Shown: positions 1 through 8,176 of the stretch, piece after piece
Layout of the letters: each line of letters opens with the position of its first letter
How positions within the stretch are numbered: the first letter of the stretch is position 1
NCBI GenBank assembly: GCA_021774265.1
Contig: JAJFJG010000115.1
Span: 1 to 34,980, forward strand
Source: Nitrosomonas sp.
GTDB lineage: Bacteria > Pseudomonadota > Gammaproteobacteria > Burkholderiales > Nitrosomonadaceae
Reading direction: 5' to 3'
Length of the DNA: 34,980 nt
Notes under the pieces: generated by a model
What the model was told of the DNA's origin: nothing
What the model saw: only the letters and a program-made list of their open reading frames with translations
Databases searched by the model: none
Translations under genes and position numbers: made by a program

Positions 1-114
1 GGTCACACGAAACTTGAAGCGCTTCGCTGTGTTAAACGCTATATTGCAAGAGAGGTATATTACACTTTGAAAGAACGAAATAATTATATTAATAGTGTTC
101 AAATTATCGCTTGA
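1..114 (+). mobile_element. IS110-family transposase, C-terminal fragment
   Basis: An open frame runs from the window edge to a TGA at 112-114. It encodes a basic tail containing EALRCVKRYIAREVYYTL, which resembles the C-terminus of IS110/IS116/IS902-type (DEDD) transposases. Only 37 residues are visible, so it cannot be said whether the upstream part is intact. The IS3-type remnant follows almost at once, so two unrelated elements are stacked here. Family assignment rests on recalled resemblance of this short tail. Confidence 0.6.
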
Positions 115-117
115 CAT

Positions 118-439
118 TTAGAAGGGCATCCGCGGTAGTCAATATACCAGCCATGAATACCGTGGACACTTATCTATCATGAAAATGGAAAAGAGCATAA
201 GTCGAATAAGAAATTGTTGGGATGACTCTCCGACTGAACAATTCTTTCATAGTCTTAAATATGAATAATTGAATTACGAAAGATTCAGAACCAAGGAACA
301 AGCAAAGCTAAGTATTATTGATTATTTGGCTTTCTACAATGGAAACGGTCACACTCAGAATTATGCTACCAGTCGACTATGAAATTTAAGCATATATTTT
401 ATAGAAAAACTGCTTAAAAAAGTGTCCGGTTTTTGTTGA
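118..439 (+). mobile_element. Degenerate IS3-family OrfB transposase remnant
   Basis: One frame reads RGSQYTSHEYRGHL, then NCWDDSPTEQFFHSLKYE, then LNYERFRTKEQAKLSIIDYL and FYN, ending KKVSGFC. This is the order of the C-terminal half of IS3-family OrfB (rve integrase core). It is dead: the region that should read HSDRGS is shortened and out of frame (catccgcggt), a TAA at about 266 stands where related enzymes have Gln (YE*LNYERF), and a further TGA interrupts the tail at about 380. The final TGA at 437-439 lies 6 bp from the 3' end of the convergent protease gene. TGTCCGGTTTTTGTTGAC at the end may be part of the right terminal repeat. Confidence 0.75.
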
Positions 440-445
440 CTATTA

Positions 446-2854
446 TTATTTAGACTGTTGCGCTTTTAAACAGGCATGGCGATAAGACTTTAATGTCTTC
501 TGTGCATGTCCCAATATACTACCTGAAGCATATTTCACATTTTTAAAATCTCGGTCTACAGGAAAGCCTGAAGGAACACTGGTGATTAACTCCATACCTT
601 CCATTACATTTTTCATAGTATAAATATGAAATAACCCTTTGCTAACCGCTTCGACAACTTGATAGTCTAGCATTAAATATCGATCATTTTGGTGTGGTAT
701 CAAAACGCCTTGATTCCCATCCAAGCCCGCTTTTTTACAGACATAAAAATAACCTTCTATTTTTTCATTGATACCACCAACAGGTATGACTTCACCGTAC
801 TGATTGACAGCCCCTGTTACCGCAATACCTTGGTTGATCGCCAGCCCGGACAAGGATGAAAGCAGCGCATATAATTCCGCGCATGATGCAGAGTCGCCTT
901 CTATAACGTTATATTCTTGTTCGAAGACTATGGATGCATTCAATGCAATAGGCGCTATATGGGCAAATAAGGCTGCTAAATAATTTTGTAGTATAAAAAC
1001 ACCTTTGTCATGAATTGGGCCTGACATCTCAACTTCACGCTCGATATTGAGCAAACCTTCTTCACCAGCATACGTACGTGCAGTAATTCGCGTCGGAATA
1101 CCAAAGCTGTGGTCACCTAAATCGACGACCGTTAAACCATTAAGCTGTCCCACTTTTTCACCCTGAGATGTAACGACTACATCACCGTCTGCAATGGACT
1201 CTAACATCCGTTGATGTGGATAATTGTGCCGCATGGTGCATGCTTGAAGCGCCGCTTCAATATCAACTGCACCAACTAAATTACACCCATCCACATTACA
1301 CAAAGCAGCACTCTCAATAACCAGCATCTCAGTCCGTGCAAAAATAGCGCTCTGGCGTACTTGATCGTTCACTTCGCGATGAGATTCTTCAATTAGGCGT
1401 GCAACTGCGGCAGCAGAAAAATGGGGCAAATGCATTTTCTGACATACTTGTGCAACAAATATGGAAGAAGCACGATAGGTTTCAGCATTGGCAGAAAAAC
1501 GATCAGAAAAGTCGACTTTTACACGAAAACGTCGTGCAAATTCGGGATCTTGCTCTTGTATCGCATAATATTGCTCACGTGAGCCAATCAAGATAATTTT
1601 TACATCGACATTGATTGCTTCCGGTTCTAGTGAATCGGCAATATTGGCAGCAAAAGCGGAACCAGGCTCTTCAATCTGTAACCGCATACTTCGCAAGAAA
1701 CGCCGTAGTTTATCCCATATCAAGCCATCCGCCAGTAAGTCATTAAGATGCAACATGAGGAACCCACCATGCGCCTTGAGTAGACTACCTGCACGAATAC
1801 GCGTAAAGTCAGTATTTAATATGCCATTTTTAAATTGATAATCAATGCAACCAAACAAAGTACGAAATAGTGGATTATCTTCAATAATCACCGGTGCGGC
1901 ATTCAAATCATGATTATCAACAATCAGATTAACTTGATAACGACAAAATAATTGCTCTAAAGCTGCCCGCTGTTTTTCCTCATTCTCATGAGGATCAAAT
2001 AACGTTAAGTTATGAAGTATATCTTTCGCAATCAAATCCAGATAATGATCTAACCGAGCATAATCTTCGCATTGTTTGGGTAAATCATGACGGATAATTT
2101 TAAATACCTTGTTTAAGAAAGGCTGGATAATTTGGCGTTGCAAACTAGCCAATTCAGTATTTTTAATTCTTTCAAATCGGTCAACTTTCTCAAAATACAG
2201 TACAATTGCTTCACGCACCGCTATCTCAGCTTGATCAATCTCAGTCCTACGTGTTTTCGGCAATAAAATGATTTTATCTTCGGTAAGAATCTCACCATTA
2301 TCATCAAGCAAGGTATAGGAGATTTGCACCGTTTCACGACGAATAGCACAGTGTCGTTTTTCAGAAAAACTATCTAACGCTGCATAAGCTTTTGCTTCTT
2401 CATTCTTAAATTTAGCCTCGATTTTCGCTCTTTTTATTTTAAAATCATGACTATCAAGACGCTGCGATATGTCTGTCAATAATGACTTGGTTAATTGCAA
2501 TAAATGTCGACGCAACACACGACCTTTGCCCGCAGGCAAACGAATGGCTATTGGCGACTCTGGCGCTTCAAAATTATTGAGATAACACAAATCTGGCGGG
2601 ACAACCCTGCACTTGGCAGTTTTAGTCATCGCTTGTGCTAACAAGGACGAACGACCACTACCCACCTCACCAATCACGAACAAATGGTAATCTGGTTGCG
2701 TCATTTCAAGACCAAACTGCGCGGCAATTTCAGCACGCTCTTGACCTATCCATGATAATGGATGATGCAGCAATTCAGAGGTATCAGAAAATCCGAGCGT
2801 ATCAGGATCAATCGTAACGCGAAGAACGGATGAGTCTAAATGTGAAATTGGCAT
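446..2854 (-). CDS. Lon-like ATP-dependent protease (AAA_32 plus S16 domain)
   Basis: 802-aa Lon-family protease of the non-canonical type (relatives of E. coli YcbZ and LonB), with an AAA_32-type ATPase region and a C-terminal S16 domain. A Walker A motif GEVGSGRSS lies at about residues 62-70. A charged, helix-rich insertion at about 120-260 probably forms a coiled coil. The proteolytic domain has EGDSAS with catalytic Ser at about 655 and NEKIEGY with catalytic Lys at about 698, so the Ser-Lys dyad is intact. No transmembrane segments are seen, so it should be cytoplasmic. It is the last gene of a leftward run, 77 bp after the SDR gene, and its stop abuts a dead IS3 remnant. About 800 aa is normal for this subfamily. 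Substrates are unknown. Confidence 0.88.
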   Translation of the reverse strand: MPISHLDSSVLRVTIDPDTLGFSDTSELLHHPLSWIGQERAEIAAQFGLEMTQPDYHLFVIGEVGSGRSSLLAQAMTKTAKCRVVPPDLCYLNNFEAPESPIAIRLPAGKGRVLRRHLLQLTKSLLTDISQRLDSHDFKIKRAKIEAKFKNEEAKAYAALDSFSEKRHCAIRRETVQISYTLLDDNGEILTEDKIILLPKTRRTEIDQAEIAVREAIVLYFEKVDRFERIKNTELASLQRQIIQPFLNKVFKIIRHDLPKQCEDYARLDHYLDLIAKDILHNLTLFDPHENEEKQRAALEQLFCRYQVNLIVDNHDLNAAPVIIEDNPLFRTLFGCIDYQFKNGILNTDFTRIRAGSLLKAHGGFLMLHLNDLLADGLIWDKLRRFLRSMRLQIEEPGSAFAANIADSLEPEAINVDVKIILIGSREQYYAIQEQDPEFARRFRVKVDFSDRFSANAETYRASSIFVAQVCQKMHLPHFSAAAVARLIEESHREVNDQVRQSAIFARTEMLVIESAALCNVDGCNLVGAVDIEAALQACTMRHNYPHQRMLESIADGDVVVTSQGEKVGQLNGLTVVDLGDHSFGIPTRITARTYAGEEGLLNIEREVEMSGPIHDKGVFILQNYLAALFAHIAPIALNASIVFEQEYNVIEGDSASCAELYALLSSLSGLAINQGIAVTGAVNQYGEVIPVGGINEKIEGYFYVCKKAGLDGNQGVLIPHQNDRYLMLDYQVVEAVSKGLFHIYTMKNVMEGMELITSVPSGFPVDRDFKNVKYASGSILGHAQKTLKSYRHACLKAQQSK

Positions 2855-2931
2855 ATTTAAAGCAACTGAAAATCAGAGAAGTTAGTTGGCTCACATTGTA
2901 CTGTCTTCAGTAAATAATTAGAGACAAGTCC

Positions 2932-3672
2932 CTAAACCATGCCACCGTTTGCACCAATATTTTGTCCAGTTACCCAGCGTGATTCTTCACTCACTAGAAA
3001 CAAGACAATCTGCGCAATGTCGTCGACTTCACCAATTCTACCCAGCGCAGCCATTGCAGCCATACGCTGAATGTCTTCTTTGGTTTTCCCAGCCCGAAAA
3101 AGTTCCGTATCAACAGGGCCAGGTGAAACTATGTTCGCAGTGATGCCTTTCTTACCTACCTCTTTTGCAAACACACGGGTGAGTTGTTCGACAGCACCCT
3201 TAGTAGCGGCATAAACGCCATATTTAGGCAACATTAATCGCGTGACTGCACTAGATATATTAACAACACGCCCATTATCTGAGAGGCGTGTGGCGGCTTC
3301 ACGCAAGGTATAAAAAACACCATCAACATTGGTATCGAAAATACGCTTGAACTCATCATCACTGATATCAGCGATAGGTTTGAAAATAAGAATGCCGGCA
3401 TTATTTATTAGAATATCTGCCTGGTGAAAATGCGTGATTGTCTGATTAAAAAGCATTTTTACCTCAGTAGGATTACTGACATCTGCTTTGATAGCAAGAC
3501 ATTCGCCGCCGGCCTGGGTAATCCTTCGGCAGATTTGATCCGCAGTTTGTTGATTCTTTAAATAATTAACCACGACCTTCGCGCCTGCTGCCGCTAAGCA
3601 AAGTGAGATCTCTGCTCCAATACCTCGCGAACCACCAGTAACAATGGCAACTTTATTCTGTAATGTTTTCAT
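2932..3672 (-). CDS. Short-chain dehydrogenase/reductase (SDR, FabG-like)
   Basis: 246-aa classical SDR oxidoreductase using NAD(P)(H). The nucleotide-binding motif TGGSRGIG lies at residues 12-19. NNAG follows near residue 90, with catalytic Ser in NISSAV and YAATK supplying Tyr and Lys. SPGPVDTELF follows the active site as usual. The C-terminus WVTGQNIGANGGMV is the normal SDR ending, so the gene is complete. It begins 6 bp after the ankyrin gene and is probably co-transcribed with it. Substrate cannot be read from the sequence; similar proteins are annotated as glucose 1-dehydrogenase or 3-oxoacyl-ACP reductase, usually without evidence. The true FabG is usually in a fatty-acid cluster, so this is likely an accessory SDR. 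Confidence 0.88.
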   Translation of the reverse strand: MKTLQNKVAIVTGGSRGIGAEISLCLAAAGAKVVVNYLKNQQTADQICRRITQAGGECLAIKADVSNPTEVKMLFNQTITHFHQADILINNAGILIFKPIADISDDEFKRIFDTNVDGVFYTLREAATRLSDNGRVVNISSAVTRLMLPKYGVYAATKGAVEQLTRVFAKEVGKKGITANIVSPGPVDTELFRAGKTKEDIQRMAAMAALGRIGEVDDIAQIVLFLVSEESRWVTGQNIGANGGMV

Positions 3673-3678
3673 AGGCTA

Positions 3679-4320
3679 TTAATGCTTACTGTATTTCTTT
3701 AATAATTTAACGAGAGCCTGATGATTTCTTTTTAAGGCCCAATCCAGCGCCGTATCACCCATATCATTTTGTGCATCAAGTTTCGCCCCTTGATCCAAAA
3801 GTAACTGAACTGTCTCGGGGTAATGCCCTCTCACGGCCATCATTATGGCGGTAGTCCCATTGTCTGCAGTTGCGTTAACATCAGCGCCCATGGATAGAAG
3901 TAAGGCGACAGTTTCATGATGACCATTTGTTGCAGCATAAAGCAACGGATTCCACCCCGCATGATCTATGGCTGCACCATGCACATAGAGTTGCTTCACA
4001 ATTTCAGTCTGACCATGGTAACTGGCAAGCATGATCGCTGTCTCATCGTATTTGTTGCGTATTTTTGCATCAGCACCCGCTTCTAGAAACAATTTAGCCA
4101 TTGGCAAACTTTCATTTCTAATCGCCATCATGAGTGGCGTATAGCCATGTCGATTAAAGGTATTGGGACTGATGCCTTGTTCAAGGTATTTCGTCACCGC
4201 TGAACGGTTATTATTCTCAATCGCTCTGAATAGCTGATCATTATCTCCTGCGTAAATATTGAACGAGAAACAGAGACCCAAAATGAGCAGTAACTTCTGT
4301 GAAAACGATTGTATATTCAT
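3679..4320 (-). CDS. Exported ankyrin-repeat protein
   Basis: 213-aa protein with a signal peptide: a basic start, the hydrophobic stretch LLLILGLCFSFN, and a likely cleavage after YAG near residue 25. It should therefore be periplasmic or envelope-located. Five to six ankyrin repeats fill the rest, recognisable by GYTPLMMAI, ETAIMLASYHG, NPLLYAATNGHHE, GTTAIMMAVRGHYPE and GDTALDWALKRNHQ, each followed by a GAD/GAK-type turn. Ankyrin repeats bind proteins, and no enzymatic domain is present. Its ATG touches the tatD stop codon and the SDR gene begins 6 bp downstream, so it is an operon member. Partner and role are unknown. Confidence 0.85.
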   Translation of the reverse strand: MNIQSFSQKLLLILGLCFSFNIYAGDNDQLFRAIENNNRSAVTKYLEQGISPNTFNRHGYTPLMMAIRNESLPMAKLFLEAGADAKIRNKYDETAIMLASYHGQTEIVKQLYVHGAAIDHAGWNPLLYAATNGHHETVALLLSMGADVNATADNGTTAIMMAVRGHYPETVQLLLDQGAKLDAQNDMGDTALDWALKRNHQALVKLLKKYSKH

Positions 4321-5085
4321 TTAGGCAGCCTTAAACAAATTGAAAAAATTATGGCTAGTTGCCGCAGCCACCTCATCAACTGAAATATCACGTAACTTGG
4401 CGATTTCTTCCGCCACATGACGAACATAAGCGGGTTGATTCATTTTGCCACGATGAGGAACTGGCGCGAGATAAGGCGAATCGGTTTCAATTAGCATTCG
4501 GTCGAGCTGGACTTTCTGCGCAACATCTTTTAATGCCGCCGCATTTTTAAAAGTAACAATACCGGAAAAAGAGATATAAAAGTTCATCTCAATTGCCTTT
4601 TGTGCCACTTCCCAGCTTTCCGTAAAACAGTGCATCACGCCACCCACCTGATCAGCCCCCTCTTCCGCCATAATACGTAAGGTATCTTCAGCAGCTGATC
4701 GCGTATGTATGATTAATGGCTTGTTACTTTGCCTAGAAGCCCGGATGTGTTGACGAAAACGTTCACGCTGCCATTCTAAATCACCAGTCAAGCGAAAATA
4801 ATCCAAACCAGTCTCGCCAATTGCAATGACTTTAGGGTGCTCAGCAAACTTAGCCAATGCTTCGGCTTGCGGCTCTTCTATATTTTCATAATCTGGGTGC
4901 ACACCAACAGAGGCATAAAGATTGTCATGCGCCTCAGCTAAAGCCAAAACGCGGGGAAAATCTTCTAACTTAACACTGACACAAAGAGCATTTTTTACTT
5001 TATTCTCTTGCATATTAAGCAGTAACTCATCAAGGTTATTGGCAAGATCTGGGAAATCAAGATGACAGTGGGAATCGATAAACAT
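4321..5085 (-). CDS. tatD: TatD-family metal-dependent hydrolase/DNase
   Basis: TatD-family hydrolase of the amidohydrolase fold; family members are Mg-dependent 3'-5' exonucleases and some act in D-aminoacyl-tRNA or DNA repair contexts. Visible signatures are DSHCHLDF at the N-terminus (first metal site), IGETGLDY, HTRSA, HCFTES and ETDSPYLAPVPHRG. The ORF track starts 15 codons earlier; I prefer the internal ATG at 5085 because family members begin MFIDSHCHLD and this gives 254 aa, a normal length. The stop is directly followed by the ankyrin gene start, and queD ends just upstream, so the genes appear to be one transcription unit. The choice among TatD, YcfH and YjjV paralogues is not certain. 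Confidence 0.92.
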   Translation of the reverse strand: MFIDSHCHLDFPDLANNLDELLLNMQENKVKNALCVSVKLEDFPRVLALAEAHDNLYASVGVHPDYENIEEPQAEALAKFAEHPKVIAIGETGLDYFRLTGDLEWQRERFRQHIRASRQSNKPLIIHTRSAAEDTLRIMAEEGADQVGGVMHCFTESWEVAQKAIEMNFYISFSGIVTFKNAAALKDVAQKVQLDRMLIETDSPYLAPVPHRGKMNQPAYVRHVAEEIAKLRDISVDEVAAATSHNFFNLFKAA

Positions 5086-5107
5086 GATAAAAAAGTGATT
5101 GTGAAAT

Positions 5108-5557
5108 TTAATATTTGTTTCGGATGGCATCAGCCCAACAGTTGGGTGTTTCGAATAAGCGCACTTGTTCTAACTTTAATTGGTTGCCATAAATATCTTG
5201 ATAAGCTGCATCTAGAATACGAAAGGCAGTAATAGCCAAGTTCTCAGCGGTAGGCTGTGATTTAAACACCACGGTTTTATGGTCTTGAATTGTTTGCAAA
5301 AAACTTAATACCTGTGTATCGCCCGAATAAACCAAAAAAGCATGATCCCATTGATCAACTAATTCCTTTTTAGCAATTCGCTTAACTTCGGAAAAATCCA
5401 TCACCATGCCTTGCTCAGCGACACCTTCATCAGCGATAATGTCACCCGACAAGGTGATTTCAATCACATAACGATGGCCATGTAAGTGGCGACATTGGCT
5501 ATTATGCGTAGAAATACGATGGCCAGCATCGAATTCTAATCTGCGAGTAATTAACAT
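5108..5557 (-). CDS. queD: 6-carboxytetrahydropterin synthase QueD
   Basis: QueD/PTPS-family enzyme converting dihydroneopterin triphosphate to 6-carboxytetrahydropterin, the second step of queuosine (7-deazaguanine) synthesis. It has the zinc ligands and catalytic Cys in CRHLHGH, the N-terminal FDAGHR zinc His, GMVMDFSEVK, and WDHAFLV and PTAENLA. The track start at 5605 is too early; the ATG at 5557 (MLITRRLEFDAGHR) gives 149 aa and matches family N-termini. It heads the leftward queD-tatD-ankyrin-SDR run and diverges from the radical SAM gene. No other queuosine genes (queC, queE, queF) are in the window. Confidence 0.9.
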   Translation of the reverse strand: MLITRRLEFDAGHRISTHNSQCRHLHGHRYVIEITLSGDIIADEGVAEQGMVMDFSEVKRIAKKELVDQWDHAFLVYSGDTQVLSFLQTIQDHKTVVFKSQPTAENLAITAFRILDAAYQDIYGNQLKLEQVRLFETPNCWADAIRNKY

Positions 5558-5594
5558 AGGTGAGATTATAACATTGCCTTCAACCACGAAACGA

Positions 5595-6437
5595 TTGAAA
5601 ATCACAGACCACAGTCGTGATCACGCAGGTATGACGTATGTCTACCCAGTTGTATCGCGCCGTGCCGGAGGCGTTTCTATCGGCATAAATCTTAACCCTA
5701 ATAATGCTTGCAACTGGCGTTGTATTTATTGCCAAGTGCCAGAACTCAAACGTGGTGCCGCACCTAAAATTGACTTAGCGCAACTTGAAACCGAGCTACG
5801 TCGTTTCCTACTTGAATTAGTTAATGGTGATTTTATGCAGCAACAAGTCCCACCAGAAGCCAGACGCATCAACGACATTGCTTTATCTGGCAACGGCGAA
5901 CCCACCAGCGCAAAAGAATTTGAACAGGTGATTACTTTAATCAAGCAAGTTAAACAAGACTTCACAACGCTTCCCAGCGATCTAAAACTGGTATTAATTA
6001 CCAATGGCAGCCTAATCAACCGACCTTATGTGCAGGCTGGACTATCGCAGATGGCGAGCATGAACGGTGAAGTTTGGTTTAAGCTAGATAGCGCTACCCG
6101 TGAAGGAAGACTACGTATGAATAATACGCGAATGAGTATAAAACAAGTCCGTGAAAATTTAGCAATAGCTACATCACTGTGCCCTACTTGGATACAAACC
6201 TGCGTACTGCAGGTAGATGACAAGCCGGCAACTGACAAAGAAACCGATGCTTATCTAAAATTTATTGACGGCCTAATAAACGAAGGTGTGCCCTTAAAGG
6301 GCGTCCTTTTATATGGCATTTCCCGCCCTTCATTACAACCTGAAGCCACCCGGTTATCAAAAGTCACTCAAGTGTGGATAACATCACTTAGTGAAAGAAT
6401 TAATGCATTAGGACTTACGGTAAAGCTCACGCCTTAA
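5595..6437 (+). CDS. Radical SAM protein (COG0731-like)
   Basis: Radical SAM enzyme of about 280 aa. The 4Fe-4S cluster motif CNWRCIYC (CxxxCxxC) lies near residue 40, preceded by VGINLNPNNA-type sequence. SGNGEPTSAKEF is the glycine-rich SAM-binding stretch and LVLITNGS the next strand. It lacks the QueE N-terminus, so despite its position next to queD it is probably not QueE. It resembles uncharacterised COG0731-type proteins. The track starts at TTG 5574; I prefer TTG 5595 because relatives begin (M)KITDHSRD. Both are non-ATG and no strong Shine-Dalgarno is visible, so the start is uncertain. A terminator follows at 6459. Confidence 0.82.
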   Translation: MKITDHSRDHAGMTYVYPVVSRRAGGVSIGINLNPNNACNWRCIYCQVPELKRGAAPKIDLAQLETELRRFLLELVNGDFMQQQVPPEARRINDIALSGNGEPTSAKEFEQVITLIKQVKQDFTTLPSDLKLVLITNGSLINRPYVQAGLSQMASMNGEVWFKLDSATREGRLRMNNTRMSIKQVRENLAIATSLCPTWIQTCVLQVDDKPATDKETDAYLKFIDGLINEGVPLKGVLLYGISRPSLQPEATRLSKVTQVWITSLSERINALGLTVKLTP

Positions 6438-6458
6438 GGCAGCATAAGTTTTGTAAAT

Positions 6459-6480
6459 ACAAGCCAAAAAAGGCTTGTTT
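6459..6480 (+). terminator. Rho-independent terminator after the radical SAM gene
   Basis: Perfect 7-bp stem ACAAGCC / GGCTTGT around an A6 loop, followed by TTT, 21 bp past the radical SAM stop codon. Confidence 0.7.
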
Positions 6481-6790
6481 ATTGCATTTCAACACTATTG
6501 AAGTGACGACCTGCCAGCGCATGTTACAATTAAACAACACTACTAATTGCTTAATTTCGCTTACTGAGTTTTACTTAATTAATATATTACAGAGACTTAA
6601 ATTAACATCTTGCTTGAGAAATAACAGCTTTATTACTGATTTTATTATTAGAGTAAAAAATATAGCTACTTTAAAAGCTTGATAAAATCTTAATCGGGTA
6701 AAATTACTACATTTTTAACTAACATAATTCTTTGTTTTGATGCATTATTGACTACGCTTTACGTATCAATATAGCGTCCAATCAATTTTC
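6481..6790. other. Intergenic AT-rich region before the porin gene
   Basis: About 310 bp between the terminator and the porin start. The 66-aa track ORF at 6482 has no ribosome-binding site or recognisable product and is rejected. TTGACT at 6748-6753 is a fair -35 candidate, but no good -10 sits at the right distance (ATAGCG at 17 bp is poor). Nothing else was recognised. Confidence 0.4.
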
Positions 6791-8104
6791 ATGCGAAAAA
6801 CAACACTTCCCCTTATGAATAAAACATTTTCTTGCTGCATAACATTATTATTAACAACTGGGTTTCTAGTGCTGCTGTTAGCACCAAACGCATTTGCTAG
6901 TAGCGACCCTCATGACATTATACGAAATGGTAAGTTTTACGCGGATCTACGCCATCGTTACGAGCACGTAGATCAAAGTGGTTTTTCGAAAGATGCGACA
7001 GCTTCTACCTTTCGATCACGCTTTGGCCTACTCTCAGGTGAATACCAAGGCTTCCAAGCATCGATTGAGCTCGATTCAGTCGGCACCATTGGAACCAGCC
7101 GTTACAACAGTACCATTAACGGTAAAACTCAGTTTCCTACTGTTGCTGACCCTATCGTCAACGAATTAAATGCACTATGGGTCTCATGGAAAGGACTTCC
7201 GGACACAGGCATTAAAGTGGGCCGACAACCTATTAACCTTGATAACCAGCGTTTTATCGGAACAGTCGGGTTTAGACAAAACGACCAAACCTATGATGCA
7301 GCGGCTATTACTAACACCAGCATTGAAAACTTACATCTTTACTATAGCTATACAGATAAGGTCAATCGCGTAACAGGTCATCAAAATCCTGCAGGAAAAT
7401 TAAACTCACAAATCCACATGGGTCGTGCTGAGTATGAGTTTTTGCCTAACCAAAAAATCATCGCCTACACTTATTGGCTTGACTTTAGTAATATTCAAGG
7501 ATTTACCGCAGCTTCATCAGGACTATCCTCTAAAACCTATGGCTTAAGATTAGCTGGTAAAGTACCTGTAACCAATGATTTTGATTTGTTGTATGTTGTT
7601 GAAGGCGCGCGCCAGCATGACAATGGCAAGAACTCAAGCGATTACAGTGCCTCTTATTATCACGTCGTACCTGGAATCGGCTGGAGTGGCTTCACTATAG
7701 AAGCGGGCATTGAATCCTTATCAGGTGACGGACAAAATGCTTTTGGAACCCCATTAGCAACGTTACATGCGCACAATGGTTGGGCTGATAAATTCTTGGT
7801 AACGCCTGTTGATGGTTTACAAGATAGATATCTAAGAGCCACATACAAAGCAAATGGTATTAATCGTTGGATTGATAACACGGTTGTTCAACTCGTTTAT
7901 CATGACTTTAATGCGGTAAAAGGAAATGCCAACTACGGTTCAGAATGGAACTTTGATATCACTCGCGTCTTTACCGAAAGAGAGATGATGCCGATCTCAT
8001 ACATGAAGTCATGGTCATTCGGCGTAAGATACGCAGACTATGACGCACAAGACTTTGATCAAGATACTAGAAAAGGTTGGATTACTTTAGGCGCGTTATT
8101 CTAA
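6791..8104 (+). CDS. Alginate-export-family outer-membrane porin
   Basis: 437-aa outer-membrane beta-barrel. An N-terminal signal sequence with the core ITLLLTTGFLVLLLAPNAF ends at about residue 37 (AFASSD). The mature part begins with FYADLRHRYEHVD, matching the alginate-export-type domain (PF13372 style), and is rich in alternating aromatic/polar strands. The last residue is Phe (ITLGALF), the usual BAM recognition signal. KVGRQPINLDNQRFIG is typical of this porin group. Relatives are often annotated as alginate export without evidence; no alginate genes are nearby, so a general or hydrophobic-solute channel is equally possible. An alternative start is the Met at codon 9 (6815). It is transcribed alone and ends in a strong terminator. 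Confidence 0.75.
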   Translation: MRKTTLPLMNKTFSCCITLLLTTGFLVLLLAPNAFASSDPHDIIRNGKFYADLRHRYEHVDQSGFSKDATASTFRSRFGLLSGEYQGFQASIELDSVGTIGTSRYNSTINGKTQFPTVADPIVNELNALWVSWKGLPDTGIKVGRQPINLDNQRFIGTVGFRQNDQTYDAAAITNTSIENLHLYYSYTDKVNRVTGHQNPAGKLNSQIHMGRAEYEFLPNQKIIAYTYWLDFSNIQGFTAASSGLSSKTYGLRLAGKVPVTNDFDLLYVVEGARQHDNGKNSSDYSASYYHVVPGIGWSGFTIEAGIESLSGDGQNAFGTPLATLHAHNGWADKFLVTPVDGLQDRYLRATYKANGINRWIDNTVVQLVYHDFNAVKGNANYGSEWNFDITRVFTEREMMPISYMKSWSFGVRYADYDAQDFDQDTRKGWITLGALF

Positions 8105-8127
8105 ATGAATCAACCACTAGCTTCAAT

Positions 8128-8156
8128 AAAAAGGCCAGTATTTAACTGGCCTTTTT
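8128..8156. terminator. Bidirectional terminator between porin and hydrolase
   Basis: AAAAAGGCCAGT, a 5-nt loop, then ACTGGCCTTTTT: a 12-bp perfect stem with U-tracts on both strands, lying between the convergent porin and alpha/beta hydrolase genes. Confidence 0.88.
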
Positions 8157-8176
8157 ATTCGTTAAATTTGCTTATG

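Noticed and set aside
1399-2817. Plus-strand ORFs at 1399, 1611 and 2635
   Set aside because: Shadows of the protease gene, which has clear domain motifs on the minus strand.
6482-6682. 66-aa plus-strand ORF before the porin gene
   Set aside because: Non-ATG start directly after a terminator, no ribosome-binding site and no family resemblance.
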